Assembly: GCA_036383955.1 (NCBI GenBank)
Contig: DASVNH010000173.1
Location: 16,343 to 80,342 of the forward strand
Direction of reading: 5' to 3'
DNA from: JACQFK01 sp036383955
GTDB taxonomy: Bacteria > Planctomycetota > MHYJ01 > JACPRB01
DNA length: 64,000 bases
In this document: positions 57,215-64,000 of the stretch, in pieces
Numbering within the stretch: position 1 is the first letter of the stretch
Layout: each line of letters opens with the position of its first letter
Notes under the pieces: generated by a model
The model's input: only the letters and a program-made list of their open reading frames with translations
What the model was told of the DNA's origin: nothing
The model's database searches: none
Position numbers and translations under genes: made by a program

Positions 57215-57248
57215 GTCAACGTTACGCCCGCGGCCCCGGTTTCGAGGG

Positions 57249-58463
57249 TCAAGGTTTGCGGCTTCCTCCGGTCGCGACGTCGAGGCGCCGCGTGGCGCGG
57301 CGGAGGAACAGGATCGCGAAGCAGGTGTCGACCGTGTCGTTCCACTGCCCGCCCGCGCCCTGCTTCGACAGGAGGTACTCGGCCCCCTCGCGGTACCATT
57401 TGTGGTCGCCGATCCGCTCGGTGCCGAAGAGCATGCCGACGCGCTCGATGCCGTACAGGTAGTAGTAGTGCCACTTCGGGCCCAGGAAGGGGTTCTCGGT
57501 CACCGCGAAGTGCTTGTTCATCCACTGCAGGCCCTGGAGGACGTCCTCGTCCTTCCGCCAGTCCTTGCCCATCATGTAGTCCAGGATGCAGAGCGCGCCG
57601 ATCGCGCCCACCGACATCGAGCCCCAGGACTTTTCGGTGCCGGAGTAGCCCCAGCCTTCGGGCGCCACGTCGGCCGCGACGGGCATGACGCTCGTCGCGC
57701 CTTTCTTGGCCTTCGGGTCGGGCGCGGGGGCGTCGAGCGCCAGCGGCTCCTTCTTCGCGCCCGCGTCGGCGACCTGCTGCTTGCGCCAGTGCGCCTCGAC
57801 GGACTTGAGGAAGCTCTCCTCGAAGCGGATCCCCGCGTCGTGGCAGGCGCGCAGGCCCAGCGCGTGGTACTGCATGTTCGAATGGTCGTGGTCCGCCGGC
57901 CCCGCCCGCTTCTGCTTCACGTGGATGATGTTCGTGACGACCGGCTTCTGCTTGTGGCCGGGATCGACGGGCGGCGGCTTGGCGCCCGGAGGACGTCCGC
58001 CGCCCGACTTTACCGCTTCGCGGCCCGGCGACGGCGTGGGGACCTCCTCCACGAAGATCGAGGGGGCGCCGTATCTCGACGTCCCCTGCGGGCTGATGTT
58101 GTCGACGAGGAACTGCGCGCACTGGTGGATGCGGAACTGGTACTTCACGCGGTCGATCTCCTCGAGGCACATGGCCTGGAGGGCGACCTTGTAGGTCCTC
58201 TCGAGCTTGGCCTTCAGCATCTCGTCGAGGAGGGCGTCGAAGTCCGCCTTGAGCTCCGGATAGCGGTCCGGCGCTCCCGCGTGGATGAGCGTGAGCAGGA
58301 TGAGCTCGTTGCCGTTCACGATGTCCATGTGGAACGAGCTCGTGCGCTTCCCCTTGAGGAATCCGACGCCCTTGTCGATGGCCTGGTCGACCTTGAACTG
58401 GAAGTTGATGTCGGGGGGCTCGGGCGGGGCCTGGGCGCAGAGGGCGAGAGCGAGAATCACCAT
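57249..58463 (-). CDS. Secreted prenyltransferase/squalene-cyclase-like toroid protein
   Basis: 404 residues, uncharged mini signal (MVILALALCAQ). Alpha/alpha-toroid repeats: KVDQAIDKGVGFLKGKR near the start, LILLTLIHAGA, YKVALQAMCLEEID, HALGLRACHDAGI, GWGYSGTEKSWGSMSVGAIGALCILDYMMG, LQGLQWMNKHFAV, and HYYYLYGIERVGMLFG, EYLLSKQGAGGQWNDTVDTCFAILFLRRAT at the end. A Pro/Gly-rich disordered insert occupies about 145-190. Such proteins are abundant in planctomycetes and have no established substrate; they are not terpene cyclases by motif (no DxDD). Shine-Dalgarno GGAGGTCGG is buried in a hairpin (58465-58498). Confidence 0.87.
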   Translation of the reverse strand: MVILALALCAQAPPEPPDINFQFKVDQAIDKGVGFLKGKRTSSFHMDIVNGNELILLTLIHAGAPDRYPELKADFDALLDEMLKAKLERTYKVALQAMCLEEIDRVKYQFRIHQCAQFLVDNISPQGTSRYGAPSIFVEEVPTPSPGREAVKSGGGRPPGAKPPPVDPGHKQKPVVTNIIHVKQKRAGPADHDHSNMQYHALGLRACHDAGIRFEESFLKSVEAHWRKQQVADAGAKKEPLALDAPAPDPKAKKGATSVMPVAADVAPEGWGYSGTEKSWGSMSVGAIGALCILDYMMGKDWRKDEDVLQGLQWMNKHFAVTENPFLGPKWHYYYLYGIERVGMLFGTERIGDHKWYREGAEYLLSKQGAGGQWNDTVDTCFAILFLRRATRRLDVATGGSRKP

Positions 58464-58464
58464 A

Positions 58465-58498
58465 CCGACCTCCTAAGCCTCACGCCTCGGGAGGTCGG
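58465..58498 (-). promoter_or_regulatory. Hairpin that would hide the Shine-Dalgarno of the toroid gene
   Basis: On the minus strand CCGACCTCC (58490-58498) pairs perfectly with GGAGGTCGG (58465-58473), which is the ribosome-binding site one base before the ATG. Loop 16 bases. In such a 9-bp stem the site would be closed until opened by a ligand, protein, temperature or an upstream event. Confidence 0.5.
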
Positions 58499-58515
58499 GA
58501 AGGTGACGCGGAACT

Positions 58516-58573
58516 GACAAATCTTCCCGGGATGTTTGTCCGCGCGCGGACAAACATCCCGGGAAGATTTGTC
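58516..58573. repeat. Perfect 58-bp palindrome, second copy of the 29296 element
   Basis: Two 25-base arms identical to those of 29296-29353 (starting GACAAATCTTCCCGGGATG) flank CGCGCGCG, so the whole 58 bp is its own reverse complement. It lies between same-strand genes (stop of 58584, start of 58463). Confidence 0.9.
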
Positions 58574-58583
58574 GCTCCGGTCC

Positions 58584-61142
58584 TTAGCGGAAGAACCGGT
58601 GTTTGGAGTCGCCCGCCGCGAGCAGGTAGGCGAGCAGGTCGAGCGCCTCGTCGGGATTCAGCGGGCCGATCAGCTTCTCCGGCATCGGCGAGAGGGCCGA
58701 GGGCTTGCTGTCGGCGACGTCCCCCTTTGCCACCTCGGTCAGCTTGTCGGGATAGAGCAGGTCCGTGGCGATCTGCAGCTTGCCTTCCTTCTCGCCGAGC
58801 ACGCGGCCGGCGACGACCGACCCGTCCTTCGTCTTGATCACCGTCGCCTGGTACTGGTCGGAGACGATCTTGCTGGGCTCGACGATCGCCTCGATGAGGT
58901 CGCGGATGCCGAAGCGGGCCGCCACGCCCGTGAGGTCGGGCGCCTGGTCGCCGCCCTCGCCGTCGAAGCGGTGGCACGCGACGCAGCGCGCCGCGAGGTA
59001 CGCGCGCTTGCCGTTCTCGAAGTTCCGCTTCTTCAGCCCGCCCTCGGCCATCGTGACGAGCTCGCTCGCCGTCCATTCCTTGCCCGGCCCCTTCGCCTTG
59101 GGCAGGTCCTCGACCTTGAGCGCGGGCTTGAGCTTCTCCCGCGTCAGGTCCGCGAGGGCCTTGCGCTCCGTCGGGTTGAGGGAGGCCGTCGCGTCCTTCC
59201 GCATCAGCTGCACGTTCTTCTTGTAGCTGGCCCCGCCGTTGAAGCTCTCCTCGAGATGGTTGAGGAACTCGAAGTAGGTCTTCCGCAGCTCGGGCGTCCA
59301 GCCCACCGTGGCGTTCCGCAGCACGTTGGCGTAGAAGATCTTCGCGAGGGGCGGCCCCTTCTCGTAGGCCTTGTCCACCGCGCCCGCGTAGCCCTTGTTG
59401 CGCTCCAGCACCGTCACCCAGGTGGGCCGCTTCGCCGGCTTGCCGCCCTCGAAGAGCTTCATCGCGCGCGCGACCGCCGTCGGGTCCTGCAGGTAGACCA
59501 GGAGCTGGACGAGCTCGCCGTTGAGCTCGTCGGAGGCGGCCGGAAAGAGCGGCGACAGCCGCGCGAGAACCGCCTCGCGGCCGGCCGCGTCCGGACGTCC
59601 CAGGCGGATGAACGCGAGACCGTACGCCCGCAGCGCCTCCAGCGCGAGCGGCTCCGGCAGCGCCTTCAGGTCCAGGCGGTTGAGCGCGGCGACGACTCCG
59701 GGGCCGTCGGCCGACGTCCCCTGCCGCGCGAGCCCCACGAGCGCCGTGACGAGGGCCTGGGGGTCGGTCAGCGCGAGGGCCTTGGCCTTCCAGCTCTCCG
59801 CCGGCTGGGCCTCCAGCGCGATCCGCGCCGCGTAGCGCAGGAAGCGGTCGGGCGAACCCAGGGAGGGCCAGGCCGCCTCGACGGCCTTCGCGTCCTTCTT
59901 CCCGTGGAAGGCCTCGAGCGCGCGGCGCTGGGCGCGCGCGGCGGCTCCCGCGTCGTTCCCGGCGGCGGGGGCGGTGGACGCGCTCCCCGTGTAGGTCACG
60001 CGATACAGGCCCGACTGCGCGCCGCGGCCGCCGATCGCGAAGTAGAGCGCGCCGTCCTTGCCGACGACCGCGTCCGTCACCGGCAGCGGCGTGCCGCTGA
60101 CGAACTCTTCGACGTCCGCTTTGTAGCTCGAGCCGTCGGGCTTCAGGTGGCAGGCCCAGATCGTCCCGTAGGTCCAGTCGAGGATGAACACGGCGTCCTG
60201 GTATTTGGCGGGGAACTTGGCGCCCGTGCCCACGACGACGCCGGTCGGGCTGGCGGGGCCGATGTCGACGACCGGCGGCAGGGAGTCGGGATAGGACACG
60301 GGCCACTTGCCCGTGCCGCTGCGCCAGCCGAACTCGCTCCCGCTGACCACGTGGCAGACGCGCGTGGGGCGGTACCAGGGCATGCCCAGGTCCCATTCCA
60401 TGTCGGAGTCGAAGGTGAACATCTCGCCGTGGCGGTTGATCGCGATGTCGTACTGGTTGCGGTAGCCGATGCTGTGGATCACGCGCTCCTTGCCGTCGGG
60501 GCTCACGCGGCAGACCCAGCCGCCGGGCGCGAGGATGCCGCGCGCGTGGCCGTTGCCGTCCCAGTTGCGGGGGAGGAGGAGGTCTTCGTCCCAGTTCCCG
60601 GGGACGCGATAGCCCGTGAGGTCGGACGGCGGCGGCGTGTGGTTGCCGCCGACGATGTAGAGGCCCCGGCCGTCCTCGCTCAGGATCACCGCGTGCGGGC
60701 CGTGCTCGCCGCCGCCGTTCAGCGGGATCAGGTGCTCGGCCTTGTCGAGCCGGTCGTCGCCGTCCGAGTCCGTCACCTTCCAGAGGCCCGAGCCCTTGCC
60801 GTTCACGTTCACGTACAGGGCGTCGAAAGCCCAGAGCAGGCCCTGCGCGCCCGAGACCGGGACGTCGATCTTCTGGATGTCGACGCCCTCCGCCTTCACT
60901 TCCACGCGCCAGAGCCCGAGCTTGTCCTGGTCCGACACGATCAGGCGGCCCTTGGGGTCGACGCAGATCGCCACCCACGAGCCCTGCGTGGACTTCGGCA
61001 CGGAATGGAGCAGCTCGACCTTGAAGCCCTCCTTCACCGCGATCTGGCCGGCCGGCGTGGCCTGGGGCGGCGGCGCGGGCTTGGCCTGCTCGGGCTTGGC
61101 CTGCGCAAGGAGGAGCGCGAGAAGGATCATCATGGGCGGCAT
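58584..61142 (-). CDS. Beta-propeller/HEAT protein with a PVC-type CxxCH haem domain
   Basis: 852 residues from ATG 61142; ATG ATG at 61133 gives MMILLALLLAQ, an uncharged mini signal, and fits a TATGTT -10 box better. An N-terminal six-bladed-propeller region (about 30-385; VKEGFKVELLHSVPKS, GGGEHGPHAVILSEDGRGLYIVGGNHT, NQYDIAINRHGEMFTFDSDMEWDLG) is that of secreted PQQ-dehydrogenase-like proteins. A HEAT-like helical region follows (about 400-690). The C-terminal cytochrome domain has CVACHRFDGEGG, DLTGVAARFGIRDLIEAIVEPSKIVSDQYQA and VVAGRV, the typical PVC group haem-binding domain. It probably oxidises a sugar or similar and passes electrons on. Confidence 0.93.
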   Translation of the reverse strand: MPPMMILLALLLAQAKPEQAKPAPPPQATPAGQIAVKEGFKVELLHSVPKSTQGSWVAICVDPKGRLIVSDQDKLGLWRVEVKAEGVDIQKIDVPVSGAQGLLWAFDALYVNVNGKGSGLWKVTDSDGDDRLDKAEHLIPLNGGGEHGPHAVILSEDGRGLYIVGGNHTPPPSDLTGYRVPGNWDEDLLLPRNWDGNGHARGILAPGGWVCRVSPDGKERVIHSIGYRNQYDIAINRHGEMFTFDSDMEWDLGMPWYRPTRVCHVVSGSEFGWRSGTGKWPVSYPDSLPPVVDIGPASPTGVVVGTGAKFPAKYQDAVFILDWTYGTIWACHLKPDGSSYKADVEEFVSGTPLPVTDAVVGKDGALYFAIGGRGAQSGLYRVTYTGSASTAPAAGNDAGAAARAQRRALEAFHGKKDAKAVEAAWPSLGSPDRFLRYAARIALEAQPAESWKAKALALTDPQALVTALVGLARQGTSADGPGVVAALNRLDLKALPEPLALEALRAYGLAFIRLGRPDAAGREAVLARLSPLFPAASDELNGELVQLLVYLQDPTAVARAMKLFEGGKPAKRPTWVTVLERNKGYAGAVDKAYEKGPPLAKIFYANVLRNATVGWTPELRKTYFEFLNHLEESFNGGASYKKNVQLMRKDATASLNPTERKALADLTREKLKPALKVEDLPKAKGPGKEWTASELVTMAEGGLKKRNFENGKRAYLAARCVACHRFDGEGGDQAPDLTGVAARFGIRDLIEAIVEPSKIVSDQYQATVIKTKDGSVVAGRVLGEKEGKLQIATDLLYPDKLTEVAKGDVADSKPSALSPMPEKLIGPLNPDEALDLLAYLLAAGDSKHRFFR

Positions 61143-61197
61143 CCTAACATAAGCTAACGCGTATTAGTCGTGCAGATGGAACGCCTGAAGCGGGGGA

Positions 61198-61354
61198 TCA
61201 GGTTCAGAAAATCCCCCCCGCCCCCGGGGGGACGGCGGTTCAGGTTCAGAAAGGTCCCCCCTGCCCCCCGGGGGGGAGCGGTTCAGGTTCAGAAAGTTCC
61301 CCCCTGCCCCCGGGGGGAGCGGTTCAGGTTCAGAAAGTCCCCCGAGGGGGAGCG
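61198..61354. repeat. Tandem repeat, four units of about 31-43 bp
   Basis: Units start at 61198, 61240, 61283 and 61324, each TCAGGTTCAGAAA followed by a C-run, CC/GG junction and G-run ending in GAGCG or similar; the last unit is shorter. Each unit can form a C-run/G-run hairpin. It fills the space between the M20 stop (61359) and the promoter of the haem gene. Confidence 0.9.
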
Positions 61355-61358
61355 TGGT

Positions 61359-62777
61359 CTACTTGTCCCGGTAGGTGAGGGGGGGCTTCTGGTCGGCGGG
61401 CAGTCGGGAGCGGTAGGTCCGGCCGGCGCGGCGCTTCTCGAAGCTCTCTTTCGCGGCGGCGAGCTCGGCGGGGTTCGTCAGCAGCTCCAGGCCGCTCAGG
61501 GCCAGGGCCTTCGCCGCGATGACCATGCCTTTGCGGCCCACGCTCGAGCCGGAGCAGGCCACCGCCTGCCAGCTGTGGCCCGGCGTGCCGGGGACGAAGG
61601 TCTCCACCTTGAAGTTGATCGTCGGCACCACCCAGCTCACGTCGCCCACGTCCGTCGAGCCGTAGCCCAGGTCGTCCTCGATCGGCTGGACGTCGCGCGC
61701 CCGCCCGATCTTCGGATCCTCCACGCCGGGCATCGTCTTCCGCAGCGCCTCCGCGAAGGCGTGCTCCTCCGCGTCGTACGCGAAGCGGCCGACGCGGCGC
61801 AGCACGCCGTCGACCAGCTTCGCCAGCGCGTCGTTGGGCAGCAGGTTGTAGGCGCTGTTGACCAGTTCGACTTCCAGCTTCGTCTCGGTGGCGAGGGCGC
61901 CCGCCTCCGCGCACTTCAGCACCCGCGCCCAGATCCCGTCCAGGACGTCCATCTCCGGATGCCGGGCGTAGACGTAGATCTCCGCGAGATCGGGTACCAC
62001 GTTCGGCGCCTCGCCGCCGTTCGTGATCACGTAATGCATCCGCGTCGTCTGCGGCACGTGCTCGCGGAGGAGGTCGATCCCGTGCGTCGCCAGCGCCACC
62101 GCGTCGAGCGCCGAGCGCCCCCGCTCGGGCGAGCCCGCCGCGTGCGCCGCCCGCCCGCGGAAGCGGAACTTCGCCGTGATGTTCGCGAGGTTCGACGACA
62201 GGCTCGAGCGCGTCGACGTCGCCGGGTGCCAGCTCAGCACGACGTCGCAGTCGCCGAACGCCCCGGCCCGGGCCATGTAGATCTTCCCGCCGCCCCCCTC
62301 CTCGGCCGGGCAGCCGTAGAAGCGCACCGACCCCGGGAGCTTCTTCTCCGCCAGATGCTCCTTGAGCGCGACGGCCGCCAGCGCCGAGCCGGCCCCGAAC
62401 AGGTTGTGCCCGCAGCCGTGGCCCGATCCGAGGCCCTCGCGGGGCTTCTTTTCCGCGACGTCCTCCTGCGAGAGCCCCGGCAGGGCGTCGTACTCCCCGA
62501 GGATGCCGATCCGCGGCCGGCCCTCGCCCCAGGTGGCGGTGAACGCGGTGGGGATCCCGGCGACGCCCGCCTGGATCGTGAAGCCGGCGCCCGCCAGCTC
62601 GGCCGTCAGCAGCTCGACGCTTCGCTTCTCCTTGTAGCCCACTTCCGCGAACTCCCAGATCTTCCGGGACGCGTCGCCGAAGCGCGCGGCGCGGGCGTCG
62701 ACCCGCTGGATCAGATCGTCCTGCGCAAGCCCTTCGGCGGAGCTCAAGGCAGGCGCCAGCAAGAGCGCGATGATCAT
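61359..62777 (-). CDS. Secreted M20-family amidohydrolase (AbgB-like)
   Basis: 472 residues from ATG 62777, overlapping the upstream gene by four bases. Mini signal (MIIALLLAPALSSAEG) extended by a dispersed repeat that encodes LSSAEGLAQ. The domain matches the AbgB/peptidase M20D type: IGILGEYDALPGLSQ, GLGSGHGCGHNLFGAGS (metal Cys/His region), GCPAEEGGGGKIYMARAGAF, SWHPATSTRSSLSS, the lid domain with GRAAHAAGSPERGRSALDA, and DDLGYGSTDVGDVSW. It would hydrolyse an N-acyl or p-aminobenzoyl-glutamate-like amide. The His in the C-terminal PGHSWQAVACSGSSVG fits the late metal ligand. Confidence 0.92.
   Translation of the reverse strand: MIIALLLAPALSSAEGLAQDDLIQRVDARAARFGDASRKIWEFAEVGYKEKRSVELLTAELAGAGFTIQAGVAGIPTAFTATWGEGRPRIGILGEYDALPGLSQEDVAEKKPREGLGSGHGCGHNLFGAGSALAAVALKEHLAEKKLPGSVRFYGCPAEEGGGGKIYMARAGAFGDCDVVLSWHPATSTRSSLSSNLANITAKFRFRGRAAHAAGSPERGRSALDAVALATHGIDLLREHVPQTTRMHYVITNGGEAPNVVPDLAEIYVYARHPEMDVLDGIWARVLKCAEAGALATETKLEVELVNSAYNLLPNDALAKLVDGVLRRVGRFAYDAEEHAFAEALRKTMPGVEDPKIGRARDVQPIEDDLGYGSTDVGDVSWVVPTINFKVETFVPGTPGHSWQAVACSGSSVGRKGMVIAAKALALSGLELLTNPAELAAAKESFEKRRAGRTYRSRLPADQKPPLTYRDK
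62726..62754 (+). repeat. Dispersed repeat inside a coding region (second copy)
   Basis: CAAGCCCTTCGGCGGAGCT then CAAGGCAGGC on the plus strand; relative of 56488-56516. On the minus strand it encodes PALSSAEGLAQ at the end of the M20 signal peptide. Confidence 0.6.
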
Positions 62778-64000
62778 GCGTCGATCCTCACCACTTCCCA
62801 GGGGCCCAGGTCCAGCTCCAGCCGGCCGCCCTCCACGGCGACCGCCTCGCCCGGCGCCGCCCGCCACGCTTCCGGCCGGGCCGTCGCGTCCGGGGCCGTC
62901 GCGGCGTTCAGCCGCTTGAGGGCGACTCGGGCGGGCAGCGGCTTGACGGTGACGCGGCGCGGCTCGATCCCGAAATTCGCCAGCAGGATCCGCGTCCGGC
63001 CGTTCGCCGTGAGCGCGAGGCCGTCGAAGCTCAGCGGATCCCCCGAGCGGCAGGGGATCACGCGCGCGCCCGGCAGCTCCAGGACGTCGGCGAGCACGTG
63101 ATACAGCGGATACACCGGCTCGGGGTCGCGGTCCATCACCCCGTTCGCGCCCGCGGTCTCGTAGTAGGTGGCGCTCGCGACGCCCGACTCCGCGAGCCGC
63201 TTGAGGCTGCCCGCCGTCCAGGCGGCGCCGATGAGGGTCCACTGGCGTTCGTCGACGTCCGGCGCCGAGCCCATCTCGCCGGGCGCGCCGGGACCGGACC
63301 TCGGCAGGAGCGTCACCGGCGAGACGCAGAGCGGGCGGTCGCCCGAGAAGAGGCGCGCGCTCTCGACCGTGGAGGCGATCGCCTCGAGGTTCTCGATGAT
63401 CGTCAGGTCGTCGTGCTGGTGGACCTGGGGCGTGGCGGGCCAGCAGACGAGATCCCAGTCCTTGCCCGCCTGCCCGATGTTGAGCTGCTCGAAGTGGGCG
63501 TCGGAGCCGCCGCCGATCGGCACGCCCGCCAGCTGCGCGGAGAGGACGGCCTTCGCGTCCCGCACGGGGCCGGGCTGGATCACCGGCTGCCCGTCCTGGA
63601 ACAGGAAGACCCGCGCCACCGGGGCCTTGAGGGCCTCGACGGCCGCCGCGAGGGCCTCGCTCCGCCCCTCCGGCCCGAAGCGCAGCGCGAGCTCGAGGGG
63701 GCAGCCGACGGCGTTCGCCTCGCCGGCCGCGCGCTGGAGGACGTCGGGCCACGTCGGCGTCGCGAGCTTGAGGTCGACGCGGAGGTGGGCGGGGCGGAGG
63801 GCGCGGAGGCGGTCGATTTCGCGCGCCCGCAGCGAGAAGCCGTGGCGGGCGAGGCCGAGGCCGACGCGGGGGAAGGCCCGCGCGGGCTTGGCGTCGAGCG
63901 TGAGGACGGGTTCCGGGGCGGGCCGGGGCTCGGGCGCGCATTCCTCGAGCGAGACGGTGACGGCCTGCTCGATGAGATAGCCCTTGGGCGTGGGGAGGGG
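62774..64000 (-). CDS. D-apionate-lactonase-like protein, 5' end outside the window
   Basis: At least 408 residues; the frame is open to base 64000. Visible segments resemble D-apionate lactonase (ApnL) family proteins: LRPAHLRVDLKLATPTWPDVLQRAAGEA, VPIGGGSDAHFEQLN, CWPATPQVHQHDDLTIIENLEAIASTVESARLFSGDRPLCVSPVTLLPR, DERQWTLIGAAWTAGSLKRLAESGVASATYYETAG and VYPLYHVLADVLELPGARV. The C-terminal ~80 residues are a beta-domain (ILLANFGIEPRRVTVKPLPARVAL) as in glycosidase-like proteins. The family opens apionolactone in apiose catabolism; here assignment rests on recalled patterns, so a generic glycosidase-like protein is the fallback. It is coupled by ATGA to the M20 gene. Confidence 0.65.
   Translation of the reverse strand, partial: PLPTPKGYLIEQAVTVSLEECAPEPRPAPEPVLTLDAKPARAFPRVGLGLARHGFSLRAREIDRLRALRPAHLRVDLKLATPTWPDVLQRAAGEANAVGCPLELALRFGPEGRSEALAAAVEALKAPVARVFLFQDGQPVIQPGPVRDAKAVLSAQLAGVPIGGGSDAHFEQLNIGQAGKDWDLVCWPATPQVHQHDDLTIIENLEAIASTVESARLFSGDRPLCVSPVTLLPRSGPGAPGEMGSAPDVDERQWTLIGAAWTAGSLKRLAESGVASATYYETAGANGVMDRDPEPVYPLYHVLADVLELPGARVIPCRSGDPLSFDGLALTANGRTRILLANFGIEPRRVTVKPLPARVALKRLNAATAPDATARPEAWRAAPGEAVAVEGGRLELDLGPWEVVRIDA

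Noticed and set aside
57249..58463. True squalene or terpene cyclase
   Set aside because: No DxDD or QW-rich cyclase motifs; an exported toroid protein with a disordered insert is a better description.
61198..61354. CRISPR array
   Set aside because: Units follow each other directly without unique spacers, and each unit is C-run/G-run sequence.

Overview
This is a gene-dense, high-GC, double-membrane-type bacterial chromosome segment with no phage, insertion sequence, CRISPR or RNA gene that I can see. The gene families point to the Planctomycetota or a close PVC relative: a beta-propeller/HEAT protein ending in a CxxCH haem domain, FecR-type anti-sigma proteins next to ECF sigma factors, squalene-cyclase-like toroid proteins, HEAT proteins, a CehA/McbA hydrolase and pilin-like triplicates. 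That placement is inferred from protein families only. Two genes are cut by the window edges (TPR gene at 1, ApnL-like gene at 64000).

Layout. 1-10 kb: TPR protein, DUF4139 protein, a MacA/MacB-like efflux operon, an aminopeptidase-fold/PAS/GAF/GGDEF fusion and an unknown TPR protein. 10-16.5 kb: alpha/beta hydrolase divergent from an M20 lipoprotein peptidase, a lipoprotein RidA, APS reductase (cysH), an SRPBCC protein and three pilin-like paralogues. 16.5-22 kb: a fatty-acid oxidation operon led by a PadR regulator (acyl-CoA dehydrogenase, thiolase, an MFE-2-like multidomain enzyme). 22-29 kb: secreted proteins (cyclase, dihaem cytochrome, HEAT, beta-helix, metallohydrolase). 29-34 kb: a translationally coupled CHAT protease and subtilisin. 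34-39 kb: WaaP-like kinase, HEAT protein, cysD and cysNC, which with cysH complete sulfate activation and reduction. 39-41 kb: a heavy-metal-associated (HMA) protein with two in-frame UGA codons at its expected metal-ligand positions, divergent from a LysR gene, then a copper-protein-like secreted protein. 41-48 kb: two ECF sigma factor/membrane anti-sigma pairs whose outer domains are alpha/alpha toroids, one of them a GH48 cellulase, with a GH5-CBM6 cellulase. 48-64 kb: a double esterase, slyX, hisC, a sigma-54-driven PRC-barrel protein, secreted toroid and haem proteins, an M20 amidohydrolase and a D-apionate-lactonase-like gene.

The two strongest candidates for something undescribed are the putative double-selenocysteine HMA protein (38907-39395), which simple gene calling would cut to a 105-residue fragment, and the ECF sigma/FecR-GH48 unit (45079-47687), in which a cellobiohydrolase domain is built into an anti-sigma receptor. 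Genome-style signals also recur: very short signal peptides with no basic residue, -10 boxes a few bases before start codons, and long inverted repeats at gene ends.

All calls come from reading the sequence; no database search was run.
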